DNA of 28,452 bases, from the NCBI GenBank assembly GCA_036271795.1, contig DATAZY010000040.1, positions 1 through 28,452 on the forward strand, in the 5' to 3' direction. A program made the translations under genes and the position numbers. Below the pieces are notes generated by a model that had not been told where the DNA came from, ran no database searches, and saw only the letters and a list, made by a program, of their open reading frames with translations. Of this stretch, positions 1 to 7,817 are shown one piece after another; position 1 is the stretch's first letter, and every line of letters begins with the position of its first letter. Origin of the DNA: Galbitalea sp036271795. GTDB taxonomy: Bacteria; Actinomycetota; Actinomycetes; Actinomycetales; Microbacteriaceae.

Positions 1-240
1 GGTGTCGGGAGCGCCCATCCGGTCTCGGCGTCCCAGCTCGACCAGTCGCGACTGCGCCAGGTGGAATCCGTCCAGCGGCAGCAGCACCGCGGATGGTGCA
101 AGTAGGTCGACCAGTTCTTCCGAAATGGTCGACTTTCCGGCGCCCGGTGAGCCGGCAATTCCGACAACGATTCTCCGGTCCGGGCGGATGGCCGCAGCGA
201 CGACATCCGCGACCTCGGGCACCGACCGCAGGGAGTTCAT
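1..240 (-). CDS. P-loop nucleoside/sugar kinase family protein, N-terminal part only
   Basis: The first 80 residues of a minus-strand gene are present; the rest lies beyond the left edge. A Walker A loop, GSPGAGKST, is at residues 30-38. It is followed by LDGFHL near residues 57-61 and by RMGAPDT at the cut end. This order (P-loop, DGFH, GAPDTFD) is typical of the uridine kinase/pantothenate kinase-like family that includes FrcK-type sugar kinases, which phosphorylate a small substrate in the cytosol with ATP. The substrate cannot be told from this part. The ATG at 238-240 lies only 7 bases after the stop of the FAS1 gene, so the two may be cotranscribed. The ribosome binding site is weak (AGGT). 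Confidence 0.8.
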   Translation of the reverse strand, partial: MNSLRSVPEVADVVAAAIRPDRRIVVGIAGSPGAGKSTISEELVDLLAPSAVLLPLDGFHLAQSRLVELGRRDRMGAPDT

Positions 241-247
241 CGGGGAC

Positions 248-904
248 CTACTTTGCGGGCGGAGTCAGTACAGTATCGATGAGATAGACAGTAGCGTTTG
301 CGGTCTGGATACCGCCGCAGATCAGGCTCGCGCCATTGACCTTGATGTTGTCGCCAGATCCGGTCACGGTGAGCGTGCCACCCTCGAGGCTGTTCAGGGT
401 GCCTTCAACATTTGCGGGCTGCAACTCGCCCGGAACGACGTGATAGTCGAGGATCCCGGTCAGCTTCGCGGCGTTCGAACTCAACTTCAGGGAGGCGAGC
501 GTGGCTGCCGGCAACTTCGCGAAAGCAGAGTCGACGGGCGCGAACACCGTGAACTGCGCACTATCGAATGTCGCGATCAGGTTGACCTTGGCGTTCATCT
601 TGGCGGAAATGGCGGAATTGAGGGTTGTGAGCATTGGATTGTTGGCCACCGCGATCGCGAGAGACTCCTGCGACATCGCCGCGATGGAGGCGGCCCCGCT
701 CGGAGACTGAGCGGCATATGCGGCGCATCCGGTTCCGACGAGTGTCGAGGTCGCGGAGGCCGTTGAAGTTGGGGTCGGGCTCGGGATGATGCGTGGCGCG
801 GCCAGCGGAGTGGCGTCGGAGACGGGCTCGGCAATCGGAATCGAGAGCACGCCGGCGACGATGATCACGCTCGCGAGCGCGACGCCGAGCTCGGTTCTGG
901 ACAT
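248..904 (-). CDS. Secreted fasciclin (FAS1) domain protein
   Basis: The 218-residue product starts at the ATG at 902-904, chosen over a start 11 codons upstream because GAGGAG lies 6 bases before it. Residues about 7-24 form a hydrophobic signal or anchor segment. A Pro/Ser/Thr-rich linker (about 38-55) follows. A single FAS1 domain covers roughly 75-216, with the H1 box TVFAPVDSAF (119-128), the central YH pair (154-155) and the H2 box TVYLIDTVLTP (205-215). FAS1 domains mediate adhesion at the cell surface; MPT70/MPT83 of mycobacteria are the best-known actinobacterial examples. There is no lipobox; Cys60 and Cys196 could form a disulfide. No SigK/RskA-type sigma/anti-sigma pair is nearby. 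A kinase gene follows after 7 bases. Confidence 0.88.
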   Translation of the reverse strand: MSRTELGVALASVIIVAGVLSIPIAEPVSDATPLAAPRIIPSPTPTSTASATSTLVGTGCAAYAAQSPSGAASIAAMSQESLAIAVANNPMLTTLNSAISAKMNAKVNLIATFDSAQFTVFAPVDSAFAKLPAATLASLKLSSNAAKLTGILDYHVVPGELQPANVEGTLNSLEGGTLTVTGSGDNIKVNGASLICGGIQTANATVYLIDTVLTPPAK

Positions 905-963
905 GGAATTCTCCTCGGGTAGGAAAGTACTTCTCATTTTCCTTCCCGCTGCCGGTTACAGCA

Positions 964-1446
964 CTATCCGAGAGCTCCCCCAATTCGGGGCGAAAGCGCA
1001 AGCTCGTAGCAGAGCGAGTACTCGCTTGCCGCATAGTGTCCGAAGTTCGGGATGCGGCGGTAACCCTCGCGCTCATAGAACCGGATGGCGTCCGGCTGGC
1101 GGTCGCCCGTCTCCAGTACCAGGCGATCCCAGCCGAGTTTGTTGCGCGCCGTCTCCTCCAGGGAGCGAAGAACGAGGGCTGCGACGCCCGAGCCGCGTCG
1201 GTCCGGGACCACGAACATCCGCTTGACTTCCCCGTGGTGCTCGTCGATCTGCCGGAGCCCGCCACAGGCGATCGGTGTGGTTCCGTCGTCATCGAAGGCC
1301 ACGAGAAAAAGCGTGATGCTTTCGGCTCTTGGCGCGGGGCCAGGCTCCGAGTTGGGGTTCTGGTACCGCTCGGCGATTTCGGTGCGCTGTGCAGTTCGAA
1401 GCGCGATGCCGGCCGGGTCGTCCCAGGCTGCCTGACGAACGATCAC
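964..1446 (-). CDS. GNAT family N-acetyltransferase coupled to purC
   Basis: The 160-residue product fills one GNAT domain. The acetyl-CoA pyrophosphate-binding loop RRGSGVA is at residues 83-89 after the strand VKRMFVVP, and FYEREGY is at 123-129. The start is the GTG at 1444-1446, which overlaps the purC stop in a GTGA tetranucleotide; a longer reading would run back into purC. The gene is thus translationally coupled to purD-purC, although no purine step needs a GNAT. The substrate is unknown. A paralogue at 26375-26830 has motif A at the same residues and shares the C-terminal pattern IPNFG-x-YA...S-x-CYE, so both probably act on related small molecules. Confidence 0.85.
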   Translation of the reverse strand: MIVRQAAWDDPAGIALRTAQRTEIAERYQNPNSEPGPAPRAESITLFLVAFDDDGTTPIACGGLRQIDEHHGEVKRMFVVPDRRGSGVAALVLRSLEETARNKLGWDRLVLETGDRQPDAIRFYEREGYRRIPNFGHYAASEYSLCYELALSPRIGGALG

Positions 1447-2309
1447 GTCGTGATCCGATCGACCAATTCTCGGTATCGGGCCGCAGTCTTGTTGACGATT
1501 TCGAGGGGCAACGGGGGCGGTACCGCGTCGGTCCCCGAGCTCGCCGAAGGGTCCCAGTTGGCCTTCAGCCAATCGCGCACGATCTGCTTGTCGAAGCTCG
1601 CGGTGCGGCCGGCCGCGTAATCTTCCGCGTCCCAGTAGCGGCTGCTGTCCGGGGTCAGCACCTCGTCGGCGAGCGCGATGGTGCCGTCGGTTGCCTGACC
1701 GAACTCGAACTTCGTGTCCGCGAGGATGATTCCGCGTTCCTCGGTGATTGCCTGCGCGCGCGCGAATATTGTGAGCGTGAGATCGCGGAGCGCGGTCGCG
1801 TTATCGAGACCGATCATTTCCGCGCTGCGTTCAAATGTGATGTTCTCGTCATGCTGCCCCATCGGGGCCTTCCATGCCGGAGTGTAGATGGGTTCCGGCA
1901 GGCGGGCACCGTCGCTGAGCCCCGCGGGCAACTCGACCCCGCAAATGCTCTGAGTCTTCTGGTACTCGACCCAGGCGCTGCCGGACAGGTATCCGCGTGC
2001 CACACACTCGATAGGAAACATCGAGAGCTGGGTTACGAGTGTCGCCCGGTCTGCGACTTCCGTGGGAATGATCTGCCATTCGACTCGCGGCGCGAGTTGG
2101 TTGGGCATCCCGCCCAGCTGGTCGAACCACCACAGGCTCAGCTCGGTCAGGATCGCGCCCTTGCCCGGGATGGTGGGCTTCAGCACATGGTCGAATGCGC
2201 TCACCCGGTCACTGGCCACCATAAGCAGGCGGTTCGGATGCGCGGGGCTGGTGTAGAGGTCCCGCACCTTGCCCGAGTAGCTGTGGTCCCATCCCGCGAG
2301 CTCCGTCAC
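1443..2309 (-). CDS. purC: Phosphoribosylaminoimidazole-succinocarboxamide synthase
   Basis: PurC joins CAIR and aspartate with ATP to form SAICAR in de novo purine synthesis in the cytosol. The 288-residue protein has the N-terminal SGKVRDLY nucleotide loop, LPEPIYTPAWKA in the middle and the signature LADTKFEFG in the C-terminal half, all hallmarks of SAICAR synthase. The length suits the slightly longer actinobacterial form. The start is a GTG (2307-2309) overlapping the purD stop as GTGA, and the gene's own stop overlaps the next GTG in the same way. The order is purD-purC-GNAT, all minus strand, so expression probably depends on the promoter before purD. Confidence 0.97.
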   Translation of the reverse strand: MTELAGWDHSYSGKVRDLYTSPAHPNRLLMVASDRVSAFDHVLKPTIPGKGAILTELSLWWFDQLGGMPNQLAPRVEWQIIPTEVADRATLVTQLSMFPIECVARGYLSGSAWVEYQKTQSICGVELPAGLSDGARLPEPIYTPAWKAPMGQHDENITFERSAEMIGLDNATALRDLTLTIFARAQAITEERGIILADTKFEFGQATDGTIALADEVLTPDSSRYWDAEDYAAGRTASFDKQIVRDWLKANWDPSASSGTDAVPPPLPLEIVNKTAARYRELVDRITT

Positions 2310-3544
2310 GATACCTTCTCCGCGATGTCCGTCCTGAAATGACTGCCCTGCAATGAGATCTGATCAAGAGCTGCGTACGCCCTGGCGCGAGCCGTCGCGA
2401 ACGAGTCCCCGAGCGCGACCACACTGAGTACCCGACCGCCAGTTGCGAGCAGGGCACCGCTGGAGACGGCCGTCGAGGCATGATCGATCGTGACATCGGA
2501 CACCCGCTCGAGACCGGTGACTTTCCTGCCGGTGACGGGGTCCTCCGGGTATCCCTCGCTGGCCAGGACGACCGTGACGGCAACGTCGTCGGAGAACTCC
2601 GGCCGAGGCAGCGATCCGAGTCCACCCGTAGCGGCCGCAAACAGCAGGCCGCTGAGCGGCGTGACCAGCCGGGGCAGAACGACCTGCGTCTCGGGATCTC
2701 CGAAGCGGGCATTGAACTCGATGACCCTGACGCCGGTTTTGGTCAGAATGAGGCCGCAGTAGAGGAGGCCGATGAATGGTTTTTGTTCGCTGGCGAGCTG
2801 GCGGATGGTCGGAAGGGCGATGGTGTCGATGACCTCGTCGATGAACCCATCCGGCAGCCATGGCAGCGGCGAATACGCACCCATCCCGCCGGTGTTCGGT
2901 CCCTCATCGTGGTCGAAGACGCGCTTGTAGTCCTGCGCGGGCGAGAGCGGCAGTACAGAGTGGCCGTCGCTGAGCAGGAAAAGCGACACCTCTTCGCCGG
3001 CGAGGAACTCCTCGATGAGCACGCTGCCGTGTTGCAGCCAGTACTCGGCGTGGGCGATTGCGGCGTTTCGTTCGGGAGTCACGAGGACACCCTTCCCCGC
3101 AGCGAGTCCGTCGGCCTTCACGACGTAGGGGGCACCGTATTCGTCGAGAGCGATGATGACCTCTGCGATCGTTCCCGCTCGAACGGCCTTGCCCGTAGGT
3201 ACGCCAGCCTCATCCATGATTCGCTTGGCGAAGGTCTTGCTGCCCTCGAGGGCGGCAGCCGCCTTGCTCGGGCCGAAGACGGGGATGCCACGGGTTCGCA
3301 GCTTGTCGGCGACTCCCGCAACCAATGGGGCTTCCGGCCCGATCACAACGAGGTCGATCGCATTGTCGAGCGCGTACTGCGTTACTACGTCGCCATTGGT
3401 CGGATCGAGTGCAACGACGGGAACCTCAAGCGAGATCCCCGCGTTGCCCGGTGCGGCGGTGATCTCGTGGTCGGCGTTTTCTGACAGCAGTGCCTTGACG
3501 ATGGCGTGCTCGCGCGCACCGGAGCCCAGAACGAGGATTCGCAC
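2306..3544 (-). CDS. purD: Phosphoribosylamine-glycine ligase
   Basis: PurD couples phosphoribosylamine, the PurF product, to glycine with ATP, giving GAR. The 412 residues begin with the Rossmann-like MRILVLGSGAREHAI. The ATP-grasp domain has KADGLAAGKGV near residues 145-155, and the family signature RFGDPETQ is near 285-292. Length is normal. The start is the GTG at 3542-3544. No Shine-Dalgarno sequence is visible; instead TAGCCT (minus strand, 3551-3556) ends 6 bases before the GTG, the spacing expected of a leaderless transcript. It is the first gene of purD-purC-GNAT and is divergent from the SCP-like gene. Confidence 0.97.
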   Translation of the reverse strand: MRILVLGSGAREHAIVKALLSENADHEITAAPGNAGISLEVPVVALDPTNGDVVTQYALDNAIDLVVIGPEAPLVAGVADKLRTRGIPVFGPSKAAAALEGSKTFAKRIMDEAGVPTGKAVRAGTIAEVIIALDEYGAPYVVKADGLAAGKGVLVTPERNAAIAHAEYWLQHGSVLIEEFLAGEEVSLFLLSDGHSVLPLSPAQDYKRVFDHDEGPNTGGMGAYSPLPWLPDGFIDEVIDTIALPTIRQLASEQKPFIGLLYCGLILTKTGVRVIEFNARFGDPETQVVLPRLVTPLSGLLFAAATGGLGSLPRPEFSDDVAVTVVLASEGYPEDPVTGRKVTGLERVSDVTIDHASTAVSSGALLATGGRVLSVVALGDSFATARARAYAALDQISLQGSHFRTDIAEKVS

Positions 3545-3580
3545 GAGTCAAGGCTAACCGCCCCGCGCTACCGTAAGAAC
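3545..3580. promoter_or_regulatory. Divergent purD / SCP-like promoters, leaderless type
   Basis: Only 36 bases separate the two divergent start codons. On the minus strand TAGCCT (3551-3556) lies 6 bases before the purD GTG. On the plus strand TACCGT (3569-3574) lies 6 bases before the ATG at 3581. Both fit a TANNNT -10 element firing at the start codon itself. Convincing -35 boxes are not seen, and the two promoters would interfere with each other. Confidence 0.45.
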
Positions 3581-3946
3581 ATGGCTCGAGCCCGGATCGC
3601 GGATGAGGTTGGCGAGACCAGCGTTCGCGCGGCAATGGTCGCCGGGTCCAGCCGCGACACGACCGCGACCGCCGTGCGCTATCTCCTGCAGCTTCTGTCG
3701 GAGCGGGCGCCCGGGAACACAGTTGAGGTGCGGGTCCCGCCGTTCGGAGCCGTCCAGGCGATCGAGGGTCCTCGTCACACGAGGGGGACTCCGCCCAACG
3801 TCATCGAGATGGATGCTCCGACCTGGCTCGCGCTTGCCACCGGTGCGGAGAGCTGGTCAGTGGCGACCGACGATGGCCGCGTCGCGGCATCCGGGTCGCG
3901 CGCCGACCTCGCTGGGCATCTGCCCATCTTGCGGATGCGAGAATAG
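3581..3946 (+). CDS. Sterol carrier (SCP2-like) family protein
   Basis: A 121-residue cytosolic protein with no signal peptide or membrane segment. An N-terminal helix (VGETSVRAAMVAG and on to YLLQLL, about residues 8-45) precedes an alpha/beta part rich in the pattern seen in small actinobacterial 'sterol carrier family' proteins: VEVRVPPFGAVQ (49-60), then IEMDAPTWLALATG (74-87), WSVATDDGRVAASG (91-104) and a short helical end. The WLALATG helix resembles the SCP2-like domain of mycothiol-dependent enzymes. Such genes commonly sit beside purD in Microbacteriaceae. The function is unknown; no enzyme domain is fused to it. The ATG at 3581 has a -10-like TACCGT 6 bases upstream and no Shine-Dalgarno. 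Confidence 0.7.
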   Translation: MARARIADEVGETSVRAAMVAGSSRDTTATAVRYLLQLLSERAPGNTVEVRVPPFGAVQAIEGPRHTRGTPPNVIEMDAPTWLALATGAESWSVATDDGRVAASGSRADLAGHLPILRMRE

Positions 3947-3950
3947 CCAG

Positions 3951-4262
3951 GTGAACAAGCCTGACGATCGCGCGACTTCGGTCCGCATCCGTCGGGCACC
4001 CAAATTCTCGGTGTTCGTGGTTCTGGGTGCCCTCGTTGGCATCTTCGTGTCACTGGTTCTGACCGCGAGCTTTCCGATCGATCCGAAGGTCGGCTTCGGC
4101 CCCACCTTCGGTTACTTCGCGATCTACGGGTTCGTCGGCGGCATCCTGCTTGGGTCGATTGTTGCGCTGATCTTCGATCGCGTGCTGAGTCGGCGTTCGA
4201 AGGTCGTTTCCGTCACGGTAGATCGGCTCCAGGTGCCGGATCAGGAGTCGCGAGACGACTAG
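3951..4262 (+). CDS. Small membrane protein with two transmembrane helices
   Basis: A 103-residue protein starting at the GTG at 3951, 4 bases after the preceding stop. A basic N-terminus (RIRRAPKFS, about residues 11-19) leads into helix 1 (FSVFVVLGALVGIFVSLVLTA, about 18-38). A short loop rich in Pro, Gly and Phe and a second helix (FAIYGFVGGILLGSIVALIFDRVL, about 53-76) follow, then a polar tail. Both ends are basic, which puts them in the cytoplasm with a short outside loop. I do not recognise a characterised family. The position between an SCP-like protein and a lipoprotein suggests a small housekeeping operon but gives no function. Confidence 0.7.
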   Translation: MNKPDDRATSVRIRRAPKFSVFVVLGALVGIFVSLVLTASFPIDPKVGFGPTFGYFAIYGFVGGILLGSIVALIFDRVLSRRSKVVSVTVDRLQVPDQESRDD

Positions 4263-4296
4263 TTCGACTCGCGCTGGCGTCAAGACCCGGTTGGCA

Positions 4297-4302
4297 CAGA
4301 AT
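4297..4302 (+). promoter_or_regulatory. Possible -10 element before the lipoprotein gene
   Basis: CAGAAT lies exactly 6 bases before the ATG at 4309, compatible with a leaderless transcript. AGGA within the 6-base gap could instead be a close Shine-Dalgarno. No good -35 box is seen. Confidence 0.3.
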
Positions 4303-4308
4303 AGGACA

Positions 4309-4755
4309 ATGCGAAAAGCGATTGCGGTAGCTGTTCTCCTTGCGGCGGCGATCGCTCTTTCTGGTTGCGCACCGACCACGCCGATCCCGACACCGTCGCC
4401 CTCGCAGGTCGTTGGCACCTGGCATCACGGTAGCGACAACGTGACCATCAATGCGGACGGGACCTTCGGCATCGCCGGGATGCCGCTCGGCGTTGTCGAG
4501 CAGGCGCCGATTGCCGCCGGCGCATCGCCCGCTGGTCCGGCGGAGACAATCAGCGGGACGTGGTCGATTGGGAGCGGCGGAACGGATGTCGGCGGAGCGC
4601 CCGGCGTGCAGTTGGACTTCGTTCATCCCCAGAAAGTCGGCTTCAACTACGGGCTCACACTCATCGTCGCGTACGGTTCGCCCCTTCAGCTCTACGTGAC
4701 GCTCGGGCGACCGGATTCCAACATCCGCTACACCTTCACGAAGCGCGTGTCCTAG
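4309..4755 (+). CDS. Small secreted lipoprotein
   Basis: The 148-residue product starts at the ATG at 4309 rather than a TTG 18 bases upstream, because this gives a compact lipoprotein signal: MRK, a hydrophobic core, and the lipobox LSGC with the lipidated Cys at residue 20. A Pro/Thr/Ser-rich linker (PTTPIPTPSPS) follows. The rest is a small beta-rich domain: VVGTWHHGSDNVTINADGTF begins a strand pattern like the 'lipocalin-like/GTW' lipoprotein repeats, and a second ISGTWSIGSGG occurs near residues 80-90. It ends TFTKRVS. It probably sits on the outer face of the membrane. No precise function. Its 3' end faces purF with a 10-base gap. Confidence 0.78.
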   Translation: MRKAIAVAVLLAAAIALSGCAPTTPIPTPSPSQVVGTWHHGSDNVTINADGTFGIAGMPLGVVEQAPIAAGASPAGPAETISGTWSIGSGGTDVGGAPGVQLDFVHPQKVGFNYGLTLIVAYGSPLQLYVTLGRPDSNIRYTFTKRVS

Positions 4756-4765
4756 GACAGCCCGC

Positions 4766-6223
4766 CTACGACAGCTGGTTGGCCTCGACCCAGGCCAGGT
4801 ACTCCGGAGTGACGCTGCCGGTGATGTAGTCGCCCGTGAAGCAGCTCATTTCGAGAGCCGTAACGCTCGAGCCCTCGAGGATTGCCGCCTCCATGTCGGC
4901 GACCTCCTGGTAGATCAGGTAGTCGGCGCCCAGTTCGGTGGCGATCTCGGGGATCTTGCGGCCGTGGGCGACGAGTTCGTGCCGAGTGGGCATGTTGATC
5001 CCGTAGACGTGTGGATAGCGAACGGGTGGCGCCGCCGAAGTGAAGGTCACCTTGTTGGCGCCCGCCTCGCGTGCCATCTGGACGATCTCCTTCGAGGTCG
5101 TACCCCGCACGATCGAGTCATCCACAATCAGGATGTTCTTGCCTTTGAACTCGGAGCTCATCGCGTTGAGCTTCTGCTTGACCGACTTCTTTCGCTCCGC
5201 CTGCCCGGGCATGATGAAGGTCCTCCCGACGTAGCGATTCTTGTAGAAACCTTCGCGGTATTCGACGCCGAGCTTCTGAGCAACCTGCATTGCCGCAGGA
5301 CGGGACGAGTCGGGGATGGGCATCACCACATCGATGTCGCCCCGTGGGGTGTACGTCGCGATGGTGTCGGCGAGGCGATCGCCGAGGCGAAGCCGGGCCT
5401 CATAGACGGAGATGCCGTTCATGATCGAGTCGGGACGGGCGAGGTAGACGTACTCGAACGAGCACGGGATGAGCCGCGGATTCTTCGCGCACTGCTTCGA
5501 CGTCATCTCACCGTTCATGGCGATGAAGACCGCCTCGCCCGGTTCCAGGTCACGAACGAGTTCGTAGCCCGCGCTCTCGAGAACGAGCGACTCGGATGCC
5601 ACGATCCAGTCGGCGCCGACAAAACCGGCCGCCCGGCGCCCGAGCACGAGCGGGCGGATGCCGAACGGGTCGCGGAACGCCAGTAGTCCGTGCCCGGCGA
5701 TGAGCGCGATGGCCGCATACGAACCCTCCACCCGCTCGTGCAGGCGGGCGATGGCAGTGAAGATCTGTTCGGGATCCAGTTCCGAGCCGCTGACCTGTTC
5801 CTGCAGTTCGTTGGCAAGCACATTGACCAGCAACTCGGTGTCGCTTGACGTGTTCAGGTGCCTGCGATCTACGTGAAACAACTCCTGCGTGAGTTCGCGC
5901 GTGTTCGTGAGGTTGCCGTTGTGCACGAGCACGATGCCGTACGGAGCATTCACGTAAAACGGCTGGGCCTCTTCCTCATTTGCCGCGTTGCCACGCGTCG
6001 CATACCGGACGTGTCCCAGCCCCATGGTTCCTATCAGCGACCGCATGTCGCGCGTGCGATAGGCCTCGCGCACCTGGCCCTTGGCCTTGTTGATGTGAAA
6101 CGTGTCACCTTCTGCGGTGGCTATTCCGGTCGAGTCCTGCCCCCGGTGTTGCAGAAGAGACAGCGCGTCGTAAATCTGCTGATTGACGGGCTGTGATGAG
6201 ACGATGCCCACGATGCCGCACAT
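4766..6223 (-). CDS. purF: Amidophosphoribosyltransferase
   Basis: PurF makes phosphoribosylamine from PRPP and glutamine, the first committed step of purine synthesis. The start is the ATG at 6221-6223, giving MCGIVG, in which Cys2 is the N-terminal glutaminase nucleophile after Met removal. The open frame runs further upstream but crosses the divergent purM region and lacks support. There is no propeptide as in the Bacillus enzyme. The Ntn glutaminase domain spans about residues 2-235 with HRGQDSTG (26-33). The phosphoribosyltransferase domain follows with the PRPP loop VDDSIVRGTT (367-376). Total 485 residues, a normal length. A GCAGGAAA ribosome site lies upstream. Divergent from purM. 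Confidence 0.97.
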   Translation of the reverse strand: MCGIVGIVSSQPVNQQIYDALSLLQHRGQDSTGIATAEGDTFHINKAKGQVREAYRTRDMRSLIGTMGLGHVRYATRGNAANEEEAQPFYVNAPYGIVLVHNGNLTNTRELTQELFHVDRRHLNTSSDTELLVNVLANELQEQVSGSELDPEQIFTAIARLHERVEGSYAAIALIAGHGLLAFRDPFGIRPLVLGRRAAGFVGADWIVASESLVLESAGYELVRDLEPGEAVFIAMNGEMTSKQCAKNPRLIPCSFEYVYLARPDSIMNGISVYEARLRLGDRLADTIATYTPRGDIDVVMPIPDSSRPAAMQVAQKLGVEYREGFYKNRYVGRTFIMPGQAERKKSVKQKLNAMSSEFKGKNILIVDDSIVRGTTSKEIVQMAREAGANKVTFTSAAPPVRYPHVYGINMPTRHELVAHGRKIPEIATELGADYLIYQEVADMEAAILEGSSVTALEMSCFTGDYITGSVTPEYLAWVEANQLS

Positions 6224-6312
6224 GCGGGGGTGTTTCCTGCCGCTCAAGGAAAAGAGTCGCCTCCAGTCTATTGGCGCTCGGGGCACCGTGCTGATTGGGG
6301 CAGACTTGACCC
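6224..6312. promoter_or_regulatory. Divergent purF-purM control region
   Basis: This 89-base gap holds both promoters. On the minus strand TAGACT (6266-6271) could be the purF -10, giving a leader of about 35 bases that contains the purF ribosome site. On the plus strand CAGACT (6301-6306) sits 6 bases before the purM ATG, a leaderless-type arrangement. I see no PurR box or purine riboswitch. Confidence 0.35.
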
Positions 6313-7428
6313 ATGTCCACGAGCTACCGCGAGGCCGGTGTAGACACCGCAGCAGGTGATCTCGCGGTCGAACTGATGAAGTCGGCCGTGCAGAAGACGC
6401 ATGGCCCCGAGGTGCTCGGCGGGGTCGGCGGCTTCGCAGGACTGTTCGATGTCTCGTTCCTGAAGGCCTATCGGCGCCCGCTGCTGGCGACATCCACCGA
6501 CGGAGTCGGCACCAAGGTTGCAATTGCCCAGGCACTCGACAAGCACGACACCATCGGCCAGGACCTCGTCGGCATGGTCGTCGACGACATCGTCGTGGTT
6601 GGCGCGAAGCCGCTGTTCATGACCGACTACATCGCCTGCGGTCGGGTAGTTCCCGCTCGCATCGCCGACATCGTCGCCGGGATCGCACGTGCCTGCGATG
6701 AAACCCGGACCGCTCTCGTTGGCGGAGAGACCGCGGAGCACCCCGGACTCCTCGGTCCCGATGATTACGACGTCGCCGGCGCCGCGGTGGGTGCGGTCGA
6801 GGCCGACGCGCAGCTCGGGCCACAGCTCGTGAAGGACGGCGACGTGGTCGTCGCAATCGGGTCATCCGGCCTGCACTCGAACGGCTTCTCATTGGTTCGG
6901 CACATCCTCACGAAGAACGGCATCGGATACGCGGACCGCTCGGATGACCTCGGCGGGGTTGTGGGCGAGGTGCTTCTCGAGCCGACCCGTCTGTACACGT
7001 CGCCGTTGCTGCGGCTCATCTCCGATCCCCAGGTGGGGATATCTCTCCACGCACTCAGCCACGTCACCGGTGGTGGTATCGCGGCGAACCTGGCGCGCGT
7101 CCTGCCCGTCGGATCCTGGGCCGAGTTCGAGCGTGCGTCCTGGTCGCCGCCGCCGGTGTTCCGTGTCCTCGCGGACCTCGGCGGCATGAAACTCGCAGAG
7201 ACCGAGGGCACCTGGAATCTCGGTATCGGGATGATCGCCGTCGTTGCCGGGGGCGCCGAGGGTGCCGTCATCGAAAAGCTTGGCGTGGATGGCTTCCCAG
7301 CGTGGGTCGTCGGAGCCGTGTCCTTCGGGGAGCGACCTTTGACAAGGGCAGGGAGCGATGCCTTTGAACAGGGCGCCAAGGGCGTGAACGGCGGAGCAGT
7401 TCGCCTGGTTGGCAGCTACCCGGCTTAG
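6313..7428 (+). CDS. purM: Phosphoribosylformylglycinamidine cyclo-ligase
   Basis: PurM closes the imidazole ring, converting FGAM to AIR with ATP. The 371-residue protein shows the AIRS-family order: an N-terminal region (SYREAGVDTAAGD), VGGFAGLFDV near residues 42-51, the ATP-binding STDGVGTK near 62-69, DIVVVGAKPLFMTDYIA near 92-108, GGETAEHPG near 137-145, and the C-terminal domain with SSGLHSNGFSLVR and HVTGGGIAANLARVLP. Length and motifs are intact. It is divergent from purF and followed, on the opposite strand, by the DUF3073 gene, a common actinobacterial neighbourhood. Confidence 0.97.
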   Translation: MSTSYREAGVDTAAGDLAVELMKSAVQKTHGPEVLGGVGGFAGLFDVSFLKAYRRPLLATSTDGVGTKVAIAQALDKHDTIGQDLVGMVVDDIVVVGAKPLFMTDYIACGRVVPARIADIVAGIARACDETRTALVGGETAEHPGLLGPDDYDVAGAAVGAVEADAQLGPQLVKDGDVVVAIGSSGLHSNGFSLVRHILTKNGIGYADRSDDLGGVVGEVLLEPTRLYTSPLLRLISDPQVGISLHALSHVTGGGIAANLARVLPVGSWAEFERASWSPPPVFRVLADLGGMKLAETEGTWNLGIGMIAVVAGGAEGAVIEKLGVDGFPAWVVGAVSFGERPLTRAGSDAFEQGAKGVNGGAVRLVGSYPA

Positions 7429-7475
7429 AGCTCGTCAATTGCGATCACCGCACGAGGGGCGGCGGCGCGAAAAGG

Positions 7476-7685
7476 TCAGGCGGTGCGGGTTTCGCCCGCG
7501 TCCTCCGACGCATCATCGTCGAGGTACTCGGCCCACTTGTCCATCTCAGGGCTTTGTGCACCGATGATGGCTGGCCCGGTCGTGTGAAGTTCGTTAGCGA
7601 GCGCGCCGTAGTTTGTGTCCGGGCTGTAGTACTTCAGGTCCCGGGCGACTTTGGTGTGCTTTGCCTTTTGACGGCCACGCCCCAT
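7476..7685 (-). CDS. DUF3073 family small basic protein
   Basis: A 69-residue protein starting at the ATG at 7683-7685, ten codons inside the longest frame. This start was chosen because AGAGGGGG lies just upstream and because the conserved family opening MGRGRQKAKHTKVARDLKYY begins here. The N-terminal half is strongly basic; the C-terminal third is acidic (YLDDDASEDAGE). DUF3073 proteins are widespread in actinobacteria, often beside purM, and have no established function. The basic start would suit nucleic acid or ribosome contact, but that is only a guess. Its 3' end faces purM across 47 bases with no obvious terminator. Confidence 0.9.
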   Translation of the reverse strand: MGRGRQKAKHTKVARDLKYYSPDTNYGALANELHTTGPAIIGAQSPEMDKWAEYLDDDASEDAGETRTA

Positions 7686-7805
7686 GCGAGACCCCCTCTT
7701 TAGAAATGCGATCAATCGACAGGTGAAAAGCTCGCGATCACTTTATCACTCCCCGCTGATCCCGTAGAGCGCCGTGCTGTCGCGACGCGCGCCTCACACG
7801 GGAAG

Positions 7806-7811
7806 TAACGT
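7806..7811 (+). promoter_or_regulatory. Possible leaderless -10 for the flavin oxidoreductase
   Basis: TAACGT ends 6 bases before the GTG at 7818. The gap itself is TGACAG and no ribosome site lies at normal distance. No -35 box is evident. Confidence 0.3.
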
Positions 7812-7817
7812 TGACAG

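Noticed and set aside
2..766. Long plus-strand open frame (254 codons)
   Set aside because: It is antisense to the kinase and FAS1 genes, whose motifs are clear; composition is the usual high-GC shadow.
6224..6535. N-terminal extension of purF
   Set aside because: PurF needs Cys directly after the initiator Met (MCGIVG); the extension overlaps purM and its promoter.
7811..7816. TTGACA as a -35 box
   Set aside because: It lies immediately before the oxidoreductase GTG, so no -10 could follow at a useful distance.
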